Of a stretch of DNA of 34,573 bases, positions 17,078 through 24,509 are shown piece by piece. Every line of letters starts with the position of its first letter. The stretch's first letter is position 1. The position numbers were made by a program, and so were the translations under genes. The notes below the pieces were generated by a model that worked only from the letters and a program-made list of their open reading frames with translations, was not told the origin of the DNA and did not search any database. Origin of the DNA: Comamonas testosteroni (GTDB lineage: Bacteria; Pseudomonadota; Gammaproteobacteria; Burkholderiales; Burkholderiaceae_C); NCBI RefSeq assembly GCF_000761245.1, contig NZ_AWOR01000064.1, positions 1-34,573 of the forward strand, read 5' to 3'.

Positions 17078-17947
17078 GTGGACGTTCTCAACATACTGGT
17101 TGGCATCGCCTTCAGCGGTGCCGCTTACGCCATGGTCCTGTACATGACCTCTGTGGGCTTGTCTGTGACCATGGGCTTGCTAGGTGTCGCAAACCTGGCG
17201 CATGGCGCCTTTGCGATGGCTGGTGGCTATTTCCTCGTGACCTTCATGGATCAGCTGGGACTGCCTTTCGGCTTGTCTGTGCCACTGGCCTGCGTCAGCG
17301 TTGGCCTGATCAGCCTGATTCTTGAGCGAGCCCTGTACTCCCGCGTATATCGAGGCACTGAACTGGATCAGGTGGTTCTCAGCATGGGTCTGATCTTTAT
17401 GGCCACCGCGGTGGCTCATGTCGAGTTTGGTGCACAGCCCGTCCGTGTTGTCCTGCCGGATTTGCTAAATGGGCAGCTCACGTTGGGAGGTTACTCATTC
17501 CCTGTGTATCGACTGTTCCTGATCTGTGCTGGCTTGTGTGTTTTCGGTGCGCTGTGGGTAGCGATTGAAAGAACCCTAGTGGGGGCACGCATCCGGGCTG
17601 CGGTGGACAACCGTGCGATGGCTGAAGCCACAGGGATGAACAGCAAGAGGATGTTTGCAATCGTATTTGCGCTGGGCAGCGTGCTGGCGGCTCTCGGCGG
17701 CTCACTCGGCGCAGAAGTGATGGCGATCGAGCCGGAGTACCCATTGAAGCACTTGGTGTACTTCCTCATTGTTGTTGCAGTTGGCGGCTTGGGCTCTGTG
17801 AAGGGGCCGTTTTTTGCCGCACTGCTTTTAGGTGTCGGTGACTCCGCTTGCAAGATTCTTGCGCCTGAGTTCGGCGGCATCTTCATCTATGTCGCGCTTT
17901 TCATTCTTCTTCTGATCCGCCCCAACGGCTTATTTGGACGCGTATGA
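17078..17947 (+). CDS. livH: LivH-type ABC transporter permease
   Basis: This is one of the two inner-membrane permeases of the importer. The 289 residues are hydrophobic with about eight membrane segments. Family signatures include ILVGIAFSGAAYAMVLYMTSVGLSVTMGLLGVANLAHGAFAMAGGY at the N-terminus, RVYRGTELDQVVLSMGLIF, VGARIRAAVDNRAMAEATGMNSKRMF (the loop that contacts the ATPases) and VGGLGSVKGPFFAALLLG. The start is GTG 17078 with AGGA upstream. The final codons overlap the ATG of the LivM-type gene by 4 bp (ATGA), indicating translational coupling. The symbol denotes family, not a proven leucine transporter. Confidence 0.9.
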   Translation: MDVLNILVGIAFSGAAYAMVLYMTSVGLSVTMGLLGVANLAHGAFAMAGGYFLVTFMDQLGLPFGLSVPLACVSVGLISLILERALYSRVYRGTELDQVVLSMGLIFMATAVAHVEFGAQPVRVVLPDLLNGQLTLGGYSFPVYRLFLICAGLCVFGALWVAIERTLVGARIRAAVDNRAMAEATGMNSKRMFAIVFALGSVLAALGGSLGAEVMAIEPEYPLKHLVYFLIVVAVGGLGSVKGPFFAALLLGVGDSACKILAPEFGGIFIYVALFILLLIRPNGLFGRV

Positions 17948-18948
17948 ACTCCCATCCCGCAATCAACGAACTTCTGTCGATCCGCCGCTTTCGTCGGATC
18001 GAGGCGCTCCCCTGGCTGCTGGCCATTGCAGCGTACTTTATCTTCCCACAGTACCTGCAGCTTGGCTCCCAGATTCTGATCATGGCGCTTTTTGCGCTTT
18101 CGTTCGACCTCTTGCTGGGGTACGGAGGCATCGTGACCCTGGGGCACGCGGCCTACTTCGGGGCAGGAGCTTATACGGCGGGTTTGCTTGCTAGGTATGG
18201 GTGGAGCGAGCCGATTTCGGCATTGATGATTTCTGGTTTGGTCGCTGGGGTATTTGGTGTCATTGCAGGGGCTGTGATTTTGCGCACCAAAGGCTTGGCG
18301 CTGCTCATGCTGGGGATGGCTGTGTCACTGCTGTTGTTGGAACTGGCCAACCACGCGGTAGGTATCACGGGCGGTGCGGACGGACTCCAAGGGATGGTTG
18401 TGGCGGCCGTGTTAGGCAAGTTCGATTTCGACATGTTTGGAAAGACTGCCTACGTGTACGCCCTTGTCGTTCTGTTCGCTGCTTGGCTGTTTGTCCGTCA
18501 TTTGGTGAATGCACCGTTCGGTCGCTCTCTTGCTGGCATTCGCCAGAATCCCGCACGGATGCGTGCTCTGGGGGTTTCCGTATGGACGAGGCAGCTCGTC
18601 GCATTTGCAATCAGCAGTACTCTCGCAGGACTTGCTGGCGGTCTCTCTGCCCAAACCAATCAATTTGTCTCTCTGTCGGTATTTGGCCTGGAGCTGTCAG
18701 GGATCGTGATCGTGATTCTGGTGCTGGGTGGCGTTGGTCGACTGTACGGAAGCTTTGTTGGCGCATTGGTCTATATGGTGGCCCAAGACACCCTGTCGAA
18801 AGATCAGCCGGCATTTTGGCTGTTCTGGATTGGTCTGTTGCTGGTTCTGACAGTGCTATTCAATCGTGGCGGCTTGCTTGGTATAGCTGACTTGCTGTGC
18901 CAGAAATTGAGGCGCTCTGAGCTCGAGCGACTGGAGGTCGCCAAATGA
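17944..18948 (+). CDS. livM: LivM-type ABC transporter permease
   Basis: This is the second inner-membrane permease. It has 334 residues, about nine to ten hydrophobic segments, and the family block LFALSFDLLLGYGGIVTLGHAAYFGAGAY near residues 45-75. Further landmarks are LRTKGLALLMLGMAVSLLLLELANHAVGITGGADGLQGM, FGRSLAGIRQNPARMRALGV (ATPase-contact loop) and VLGGVGRLYGSFVGALVYM. Both ends overlap neighbouring genes by 4 bp, consistent with a tightly coupled operon encoding a heteromeric channel. It pairs with the LivH-type protein in the membrane. Confidence 0.9.
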   Translation: MNSHPAINELLSIRRFRRIEALPWLLAIAAYFIFPQYLQLGSQILIMALFALSFDLLLGYGGIVTLGHAAYFGAGAYTAGLLARYGWSEPISALMISGLVAGVFGVIAGAVILRTKGLALLMLGMAVSLLLLELANHAVGITGGADGLQGMVVAAVLGKFDFDMFGKTAYVYALVVLFAAWLFVRHLVNAPFGRSLAGIRQNPARMRALGVSVWTRQLVAFAISSTLAGLAGGLSAQTNQFVSLSVFGLELSGIVIVILVLGGVGRLYGSFVGALVYMVAQDTLSKDQPAFWLFWIGLLLVLTVLFNRGGLLGIADLLCQKLRRSELERLEVAK

Positions 18949-19700
18949 CGCAACCCATTATTCAAACCAAAAATTTGGTCAGGAAGTATGGAGCCTTCGT
19001 TGCCACCGATAACGTCACTTTCTCGATGAACGCGGGCGAGCGGCGAGCTCTGATTGGTCCCAACGGTGCTGGCAAAACTACATTTCTGAACTTGCTCACT
19101 GGGCAGGTTGCTCCAACCAGCGGCAGCGTTTTGCTCGCTGGAGAGGACATCAGCAATGTACCCATGCACCATCGCGTGCGCAGTGGCATCGTGCGAACGT
19201 TTCAGCTCAATACGTTGTTGCGGGAATCTAGTGTCCTTGAGAACGTGCAGTTGGCTGTACTGGAGCGACGCGGTGTTGGATCTCGCCTGTTTGGTGGAGC
19301 TCGTGAGCAGCGCGAGGCCGCGGAAGTGGCCATGGACATCCTCAAGAAGCTGGGAATGGCGTCGCACGCTGGCCATCGTATTTCGGCCCTTGCCTACGGG
19401 CGGCAGCGCTTGGTGGAGATTGCCATCGCGCTCGCGCTGGAGCCCAAAGTACTGCTACTAGACGAGCCAGCAGCAGGCGTTCCGCCTGCAGACTCTCATT
19501 TGGTGATGGACACCATTGCAAGTCTGCCTGGCGAGATTGCTGTACTGATCATTGAACACGACATGAAGCTCGTGTTCCGCTTTGCCAAGCAAATCAGTGT
19601 GTTGGTGCGAGGACGGCTCCTGACAGAAGGAACGCCGGCTGAAATTGCTGCGGACCCACAGGTTCGAGAAGTCTATTTGGGAAGGGCGCACCATGCGTGA
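18945..19700 (+). CDS. livG: LivG-type ABC transporter ATPase
   Basis: This cytoplasmic ATPase energises uptake through the two permeases. Walker A is GPNGAGKTT near residue 37-45, Walker B is KVLLLDEPAAGVPP, and the H-loop is LIIEHDM. The signature loop reads ALAYGRQRLVEIA instead of the usual LSYGQQRRLEIA: the common Ser is Ala here. Some LivG proteins tolerate this, but it is worth noting. The 251 residues and the C-terminal EIAADPQVREVYLG tail are typical. It overlaps livM by 4 bp and livF by 8 bp. Confidence 0.9.
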   Translation: MTQPIIQTKNLVRKYGAFVATDNVTFSMNAGERRALIGPNGAGKTTFLNLLTGQVAPTSGSVLLAGEDISNVPMHHRVRSGIVRTFQLNTLLRESSVLENVQLAVLERRGVGSRLFGGAREQREAAEVAMDILKKLGMASHAGHRISALAYGRQRLVEIAIALALEPKVLLLDEPAAGVPPADSHLVMDTIASLPGEIAVLIIEHDMKLVFRFAKQISVLVRGRLLTEGTPAEIAADPQVREVYLGRAHHA

Positions 19701-20421
19701 TTCGATATTGACATGTGCTCGGCTTTGCTCTGGTTGGGGTGATACCCAAGTTCTATCTGACGTTTCTCTTTCGCTTGGTGCCGGAGAGGTTTTGGCGCTG
19801 CTCGGGCGCAACGGCGTTGGCAAAAGTACCTTGCTTTCGAGTGTTGTTGGCCGAGCTTCGTACAAGAGCGGGTCCATCGTTCTGGCGGGAACCAACATTG
19901 AGAAGCTGCCTGTGTACGAGCGCGCCAAACTTGGCATCGGCTTTGTGCCACAGGAGCGGGAAATATTTCCATCGCTGTCAGTGCGTGAGAATCTGCTCGT
20001 AGCCGCCAAGCCCGCTGCAGTGCCTGGTGAGAAACCCTGGAATCTGGATCGTGTCATTGACTTGATGCCTCGCTTAGGGGAGCGAATCAACAACGGAGGC
20101 AACCAGCTTTCCGGAGGGGAGCAGCAGATGCTCAGCATCGGCCGAGCACTCATGGGGAACCCGTCCGTTCTTCTGCTCGATGAGCCCATGGAAGGGCTTG
20201 CACCCGTAATTATTGATGGACTAGTCCAGGCTCTTCATAGGCTGCGCGCTGAAGGTGATCTGGCGATCTTGCTCGTTGAGCAGCATGTCTCCCTGGCATT
20301 GGAGTTCACCAACCGAGTCATCGTTCTTGATCGTGGTGTTGCCGTATATGACAACGAAGACGGTCGTGAAGTGCCGGATCAGGCTCGATTGGAGGCTCTT
20401 GTAGGTGTTTCCGAGCATTAA
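19693..20421 (+). CDS. livF: LivF-type ABC transporter ATPase
   Basis: This is the second ATPase of the importer. Walker A is GRNGVGKST, the signature loop is a standard LSGGEQQML, Walker B is VLLLDEPMEGL, and the H-loop lies in LLVEQHVSLAL. IGFVPQEREIFPSLSVRENLL is the typical LivF Q-loop region. ATG 19693 overlaps the end of livG by 8 bp and gives 242 residues, near the family norm of 235. A longer in-frame opening at 19645 would lie deep in livG. It is the last importer gene; a perfect palindrome starts 14 bp after the stop. Confidence 0.9.
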   Translation: MRDSILTCARLCSGWGDTQVLSDVSLSLGAGEVLALLGRNGVGKSTLLSSVVGRASYKSGSIVLAGTNIEKLPVYERAKLGIGFVPQEREIFPSLSVRENLLVAAKPAAVPGEKPWNLDRVIDLMPRLGERINNGGNQLSGGEQQMLSIGRALMGNPSVLLLDEPMEGLAPVIIDGLVQALHRLRAEGDLAILLVEQHVSLALEFTNRVIVLDRGVAVYDNEDGREVPDQARLEALVGVSEH

Positions 20422-20434
20422 AAACATAGCCATA

Positions 20435-20453
20435 TAGCTAACTAAGTTAGCTA
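20435..20453. promoter_or_regulatory. Perfect palindromic operator upstream of the monooxygenase gene
   Basis: TAGCTAACTAAGTTAGCTA has perfect 8-bp arms around TAA, the size and AT-rich style of MarR-family operators. A -10-like TACAAT lies just downstream (20463-20468) without a clear -35, so the site would overlap the polymerase footprint. It shares TAGCT...AGCT spacing with sites at 15756 and 26123. Confidence 0.65.
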
Positions 20454-20482
20454 ATTAGGTAATACAATTTGCTCGCAGGTTG

Positions 20483-20569
20483 ATGCAGACGATTAATGAA
20501 TTGTCGGCTGAAGAGCTACGTGACCTGGCTCAACGCAAGAACAAACCAATGGAGATATGGACATGCTGA
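20483..20569 (+). CDS. Short leader ORF overlapping the monooxygenase start
   Basis: ATG 20483 opens a 28-residue frame starting MQTINELSAEELRDLAQRKN and ending at TGA 20567-20569, which overlaps the monooxygenase ATG at 20563. The predicted peptide is hydrophilic and amphipathic-helical. A weak AGG lies upstream. It may be a leader peptide that couples translation into the next gene, a remnant of a longer gene, or chance. No family is recognised. Confidence 0.35.
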   Translation: MQTINELSAEELRDLAQRKNKPMEIWTC

Positions 20570-22017
20570 AGACTGGTGCTGAACATCTTGAGTCACTGCG
20601 CGATGGCCGCGTAGTTTTCGTCGGTGGCGAGCGCGTGATGGATGTGACGACACATCCTGCCTTTCGTCATGGTGCGCAATCGATTGCAGCCATTTATGAC
20701 ATGAAGGCTGCGCCTGAGAACCGTGACTTCATGACCTATGAGGAAAACGGTGGACGCTACAGCGGCTACTTTCTGCGTGCCCGCAGCAAGGCCGACCTGG
20801 AATTCCGCAGCCGCGTGCACCGTGCCATCGCTGCCCAGACGTACGGCATGTTCGGCCGCTCGCCGGACCACGTTGCCAGCTTCGTGACTGGCATGAGCTT
20901 GGCTCCCGAAGTATTTGGTAAATACGCCGACAACTTGATGGCTCATTACGAGCACATGCGAAAGAATGACATCTACGCGACGTACGCCATCATCCCTCCG
21001 CAGGCTGGCCGCAATCCTGAGCCTTACAAGAAGCTCAATATTCCGGTGCCGACCTTGCGCGTGGTGCGGGAGGAGGAGGATGGCCTGGTGATATCCGGCC
21101 AGAAGATGTTGGCAACAGGTGCGGCCTATACCAACGAAATCTGGATCGGCAACATCACGCCATTGGCACCTGACCAAGCCGAGCAGTCGATCACGTGCTC
21201 GATGCCTTGCAACGCACCAGGTCTGGAGCTGTGGTCGCGCAAGCCGTTAGCCCGTGATGTGAAGGCAGAGTTTGAGAATCCGCTGGCCTATCGCTACGAC
21301 GAATCGGACTGCATGCTGCTGTGCAACGAAGTCAAAGTGCCATGGGAAAAGGTTTTCGTTCACAACGACGCTGCGCTGGCAAGCCAGATCTATGTGAAGA
21401 CCCCAAGCCACACATATGGGAACCACCAGTCCAACGTGCGCTTCCACTCGAAGCTGCAGCTCATCCTGGGTCTAGCGGGCAAGATCACCAAAGCTTCAGG
21501 GGCTGACCAGGTTCCAGCAGTGCGCGAAACATTGGGCAAGCTGGCCGCTTGGGAAGGCATGCTTGACGCCGCTATCCATGGCCAGATCCAGAGTGCTGAG
21601 GAATGGCCCACGGAAGGCTTTATGTGCTTCAACCGCCGCTTCCAGTATGCGGCGCTGAACTGGTGTACCGAAAATCATTCGATCATCATCGATCAACTGC
21701 GTGAACTATGCGGCGGCAGTGTGTTTCAGATGCCTGCAGACATCTCGGTGATGGGCGATGCGCACATGCGTTCTCAGTTTGAGAAGTACTGGACAACGCC
21801 ACAGACCGAGGCTGTCGAACGCATGAAGCTTTACAAGCTGGCCTGGGATTTGACGGGCTCTGAGTTTGCTGGCCGTCATCAACAGTACGAGAAGTTCTAC
21901 GCGGGTGCTTCGTTTGTCGTGCGCAATTACAACTATATGCACACAGACTGGAAATCCTTGGAAGGCGTGGCAGAACATTTGATGTCCAGCTACGGCGTTC
22001 CTGCAGAATATCTGTAA
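20563..22017 (+). CDS. HpaB-like FADH2-dependent aromatic monooxygenase
   Basis: This is the large oxygenase of a two-component flavin monooxygenase system (4-hydroxyphenylacetate 3-hydroxylase/chlorophenol monooxygenase family). It would use FADH2 delivered by the reductase encoded next to hydroxylate a phenolic or N-heterocyclic ring. Family features are an N-terminal RDGRVVFVGGERVMDVTTHP, FLRARSKADLEFRSRVHRAI, the central ATGAAYTNEIWIGN, CNEVKVPWEKVFVHND (typical VPWERVF motif) and a C-terminal GDAHMRSQFEKYW. The length of 484 residues is normal. ATG 20563 has GGAG eight bases upstream; ATG 20557 lies too close to it. The substrate may be a phenol, halophenol or hydroxypyridine; sequence alone does not decide. 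The HpaC-like gene follows by 45 bp. Confidence 0.88.
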   Translation: MLKTGAEHLESLRDGRVVFVGGERVMDVTTHPAFRHGAQSIAAIYDMKAAPENRDFMTYEENGGRYSGYFLRARSKADLEFRSRVHRAIAAQTYGMFGRSPDHVASFVTGMSLAPEVFGKYADNLMAHYEHMRKNDIYATYAIIPPQAGRNPEPYKKLNIPVPTLRVVREEEDGLVISGQKMLATGAAYTNEIWIGNITPLAPDQAEQSITCSMPCNAPGLELWSRKPLARDVKAEFENPLAYRYDESDCMLLCNEVKVPWEKVFVHNDAALASQIYVKTPSHTYGNHQSNVRFHSKLQLILGLAGKITKASGADQVPAVRETLGKLAAWEGMLDAAIHGQIQSAEEWPTEGFMCFNRRFQYAALNWCTENHSIIIDQLRELCGGSVFQMPADISVMGDAHMRSQFEKYWTTPQTEAVERMKLYKLAWDLTGSEFAGRHQQYEKFYAGASFVVRNYNYMHTDWKSLEGVAEHLMSSYGVPAEYL

Positions 22018-22062
22018 ATAGATTTGGCGCACGCCTGTCCGCATTATTAAGGATACATTGTC

Positions 22063-22590
22063 ATGAATTACTCGTTTGCACCTTATCCGGAAATTGATCG
22101 AAAAGACTTTCGCTCTGCACTTGGGTTGTTCCCAACAGGCGTGGCGGTAGTTACTGCAGATGATGAAACAGGCGAGTTTCGGATTGGAATGACTATTACA
22201 TCGTTCAATTCGGTCTCTCTCGATCCTCCACTGGTTCTTTTCTCTATCGATAAGAGAGCAATGAGCTTGCCGGCTCTTTGTAACGCCAAGATGTTCAGTA
22301 TCAATGTGCTGGGTCAACAGCATGAGCATATCTCAAATCGATTTGCAACGGCAAAAGGTGATAAGTGGGGTGAAACGGAAGTGGAATTGCATGACGGGCT
22401 TCCATTCACGTTGGCCAATTCTATTGTCGCCTTTCAATGCGCTCCTTATGCCGAATACGACGGTGGCGATCACGTGATTTTTGTTGGCCGTGTATTGCGT
22501 ATTCACAAGCGTGAAGAGGGCTCACCTCTGGTTTTCTTTAGTGGGCGATATGCCTCCCTGCAGCAGCCGACGATCTCAGCGTCGATCTGA
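22063..22590 (+). CDS. HpaC-like NAD(P)H:flavin reductase
   Basis: This is the small reductase of the two-component monooxygenase. It reduces free FAD or FMN with NAD(P)H and passes it to the HpaB-like partner. The flavin-reductase fold begins with DFRSALGLFPTGVAVVTADD, then GMTITSFNSVSLDPPLVLFSI (flavin-binding), FSINVLGQQHEHISNRFA, and the late GDHVIFVGRVLRIHKREEGSPLVFFSGRY, all in family order. Length is 175 residues. AAGGA precedes the ATG by 9 bases. It lies 45 bp after the oxygenase and 25 bp before the cupin gene, so all three are likely one operon. Confidence 0.92.
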   Translation: MNYSFAPYPEIDRKDFRSALGLFPTGVAVVTADDETGEFRIGMTITSFNSVSLDPPLVLFSIDKRAMSLPALCNAKMFSINVLGQQHEHISNRFATAKGDKWGETEVELHDGLPFTLANSIVAFQCAPYAEYDGGDHVIFVGRVLRIHKREEGSPLVFFSGRYASLQQPTISASI

Positions 22591-22615
22591 TGTTTTTTAC
22601 CTAGGAGTAAGTGAA

Positions 22616-23005
22616 ATGGCTGTTACCAAAGCTCATCACGAGTTTCACAAAATTGACCTCAACGCGCCAGGCTGGAAGCTGCCTGAAGGCTATGCCCCCG
22701 ATTCCGGTGCGTTGGAGATCATCATCTCCGGCTCGCTGGACACGGAGAAAAAGCAGGGTAGTCGTACTCGTATCCTGCGCTTTCCGGCCGGCTTTGCAAC
22801 ATACAAGCCCATCGTCCATGACTACTGGGAAGAGGTGTTCATGTTGGAGGGCGACATGACCGTCGGCGCTGATGACAGTGGCCATGGTGGCGACTCCTTT
22901 GAAGGCTACACATACGCCGTGCGTCCCCCTGGAGCGTGGCATGGTCCCTTCCGATCGAAGAACGGGTGCTATCTGCTGGAGACCCACTACTACGATCCTG
23001 CTTGA
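22616..23005 (+). CDS. Cupin domain protein
   Basis: This small protein of 129 residues has a single cupin barrel. The first motif region reads VHDYWEEVFMLEGDMTVG and the second PPGAWHGPFRSKNGCYLLETHYY, giving His and Glu as likely metal ligands (H in VHDYWEE, E in EEV, H in AWHG). The arrangement is that of small metal-binding cupins rather than sugar isomerases. AGGAG lies well placed before ATG 22616; the longer frame starting at 22481 lies inside the reductase gene. Its position right after the monooxygenase pair suggests it acts on the hydroxylated product (a ring-cleaving or isomerising step), or else is an accessory protein; this is inference. Confidence 0.85.
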   Translation: MAVTKAHHEFHKIDLNAPGWKLPEGYAPDSGALEIIISGSLDTEKKQGSRTRILRFPAGFATYKPIVHDYWEEVFMLEGDMTVGADDSGHGGDSFEGYTYAVRPPGAWHGPFRSKNGCYLLETHYYDPA

Positions 23006-23068
23006 CAAGCTAAGGATCAAGATGCGTCACAATCTCCGGTTGTTCCATAGAACTTCTGGAGTTTCTGC

Positions 23069-23692
23069 ATGCAGCGTCGCCCAGCGAAATCGAGTGAAAG
23101 CGCTACGAAGAAAGACAAGGAAAAAAAGTTGACGTTGGGTCCTACCGTCTCTCTTCCTGCGCTTCTCGACAAAAGCCCTCAGTCAGATAGCAAGTTTCGT
23201 CAATTGATCTATGACATTTATGTCGTGGCAGATCTTCTTGAATCGGCTCGCGAATATTTGGCGGAGCACTTAGGCGTTTCATCGTCTCAATACAACATTA
23301 TTATGGTGGTTGCGAGACAAGGTGGTGAAAATGGAGTGAACGTCAGCGACGTTGCAACCAGACTCAACGTAACAGGCGCATTTGTGACCAATGAGGTAAA
23401 GAAGCTCGTAAAGAGCGGATTTATCCATAAAAAATCTAACCCTGATGATGGGCGCAGTGTATTACTAACTTTGACTCCATCTGGCTATGCCAAGGTACAG
23501 GCAATAGAGCCAGAAATTGTTTCAGTCAATAATAGACTATTTGGTGAGTTATCAAAATCTGATTTCCAGGAACTTTCTCGAATTTTAGGATCGCTTGTGG
23601 ATGGGTTTGGCCAAACTGTAGCCTTGTTAAAAGCCCTATCTTCGGAGTCTGAAAAAAGTGGGAAAGCGATTTCGGGAATTGCAGGTAAATAG
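23069..23692 (+). CDS. MarR family transcriptional regulator
   Basis: This is a dimeric winged-helix regulator of 207 residues. A Lys/Ser-rich N-terminal extension (SESATKKDKEKK) is followed by a helical dimerisation part and the MarR core: LGVSSSQYNIIMVVARQGGENGVNVSDVATRLNVTGAFVTNEVKKLVKSGFIHKK, then the wing SNPDDGRSVLLTLTPSGYAKV. GGAG lies 7 bases before ATG 23069. It follows the cupin gene by 63 bp in the same direction. MarR proteins usually repress neighbouring catabolic genes until an aromatic ligand binds, so the three palindromes at 15756, 20435 and 26123 are its likely targets. No such site is visible directly upstream of this gene. Confidence 0.92.
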   Translation: MQRRPAKSSESATKKDKEKKLTLGPTVSLPALLDKSPQSDSKFRQLIYDIYVVADLLESAREYLAEHLGVSSSQYNIIMVVARQGGENGVNVSDVATRLNVTGAFVTNEVKKLVKSGFIHKKSNPDDGRSVLLTLTPSGYAKVQAIEPEIVSVNNRLFGELSKSDFQELSRILGSLVDGFGQTVALLKALSSESEKSGKAISGIAGK

Positions 23693-23774
23693 CTGCTGAA
23701 ATAGGGATGGCTGATCGGTTAGCGGAGTTAATAAAGTTGAACTGCGCTCAGATGCATAACTTTGATCGATAGCC

Positions 23775-24488
23775 ATGATTTATTTCTCTTACATTTCTGA
23801 TAATCCCAACGGCAATTCCGAAAACCGAATTATTGGAATTAATCCGCGTCGTTTTATTGTTGCAGGTTGGACGGGGCGTGATGCAAAGGCCATTGAGCAC
23901 CATATCGAAGAGCTCGCAGAGCTCGGTGTGCCTCGCCCATCCTCTGTACCGCTGTATTACCGCGTTGGAAAAAATCTGCTTTGCCAAGACTCCGTACAGG
24001 AGGTCATTGGTTCAGAGAGTTCCGGTGAAGCCGAGCCCGTAATGTTCTATGCAGAGGGGGAGTGGTGGCTGACGGTTGGCTCTGACCACACAGATCGAAA
24101 AGTCGAAGGCTATTCGGTTGCTGTGTCCAAGCAGATGTGTCCAAAGCCCATAGCAAATGCAGCTTGGCGCTGGTCGGAGATTGCGAGTTACCAAGACGCA
24201 ATTCAGCTCCAGTCGAGCATTTTGGAAGGCGATAAATGGGTGACCTACCAGAGCGGGACACTTGCCTCGATCCGTCCTCTGGAGTCCTTGCGCGATGGTT
24301 TCTTCAAATCAATGAATGAGCGACTTGAGGGGAGCTTCATGTTCTGCGGAACGTTAGGTGCGATTCCTAACGAGCAGGGTAAGGGCATCCGTCCCGCAAC
24401 ACAAATGCAGATAGCGTTGCACGATCCGCGTAAGAACCGCTCTATCGTGCATCGCTACACCGTGGAAATGCTCCCGATTGTTGCTTGA
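23775..24488 (+). CDS. DUF2848 family protein
   Basis: The protein matches what I know of the DUF2848 family, which has no established function: VAGWTGRDAKAIEHHIEELAELGVPRPSSVPLYYRV near residues 31-65, SSGEAEPVMF, LTVGSDHTDRKVEGYSVAVSKQMCPKPIANAAW near 105-140, and the C-terminal FCGTLGAIPNEQGKGIRPATQMQIALHDP. The conserved Asp/His/Lys-rich GSDHTDRK segment looks like an active site. Length is 237 residues, no signal peptide. There is no clear ribosome-binding site before ATG 23775. The amidase gene begins 21 bp downstream, so the two are cotranscribed and probably act in consecutive steps. Confidence 0.82.
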   Translation: MIYFSYISDNPNGNSENRIIGINPRRFIVAGWTGRDAKAIEHHIEELAELGVPRPSSVPLYYRVGKNLLCQDSVQEVIGSESSGEAEPVMFYAEGEWWLTVGSDHTDRKVEGYSVAVSKQMCPKPIANAAWRWSEIASYQDAIQLQSSILEGDKWVTYQSGTLASIRPLESLRDGFFKSMNERLEGSFMFCGTLGAIPNEQGKGIRPATQMQIALHDPRKNRSIVHRYTVEMLPIVA

Positions 24489-24509
24489 TACTTGGTGTAT
24501 TCGAAGATC

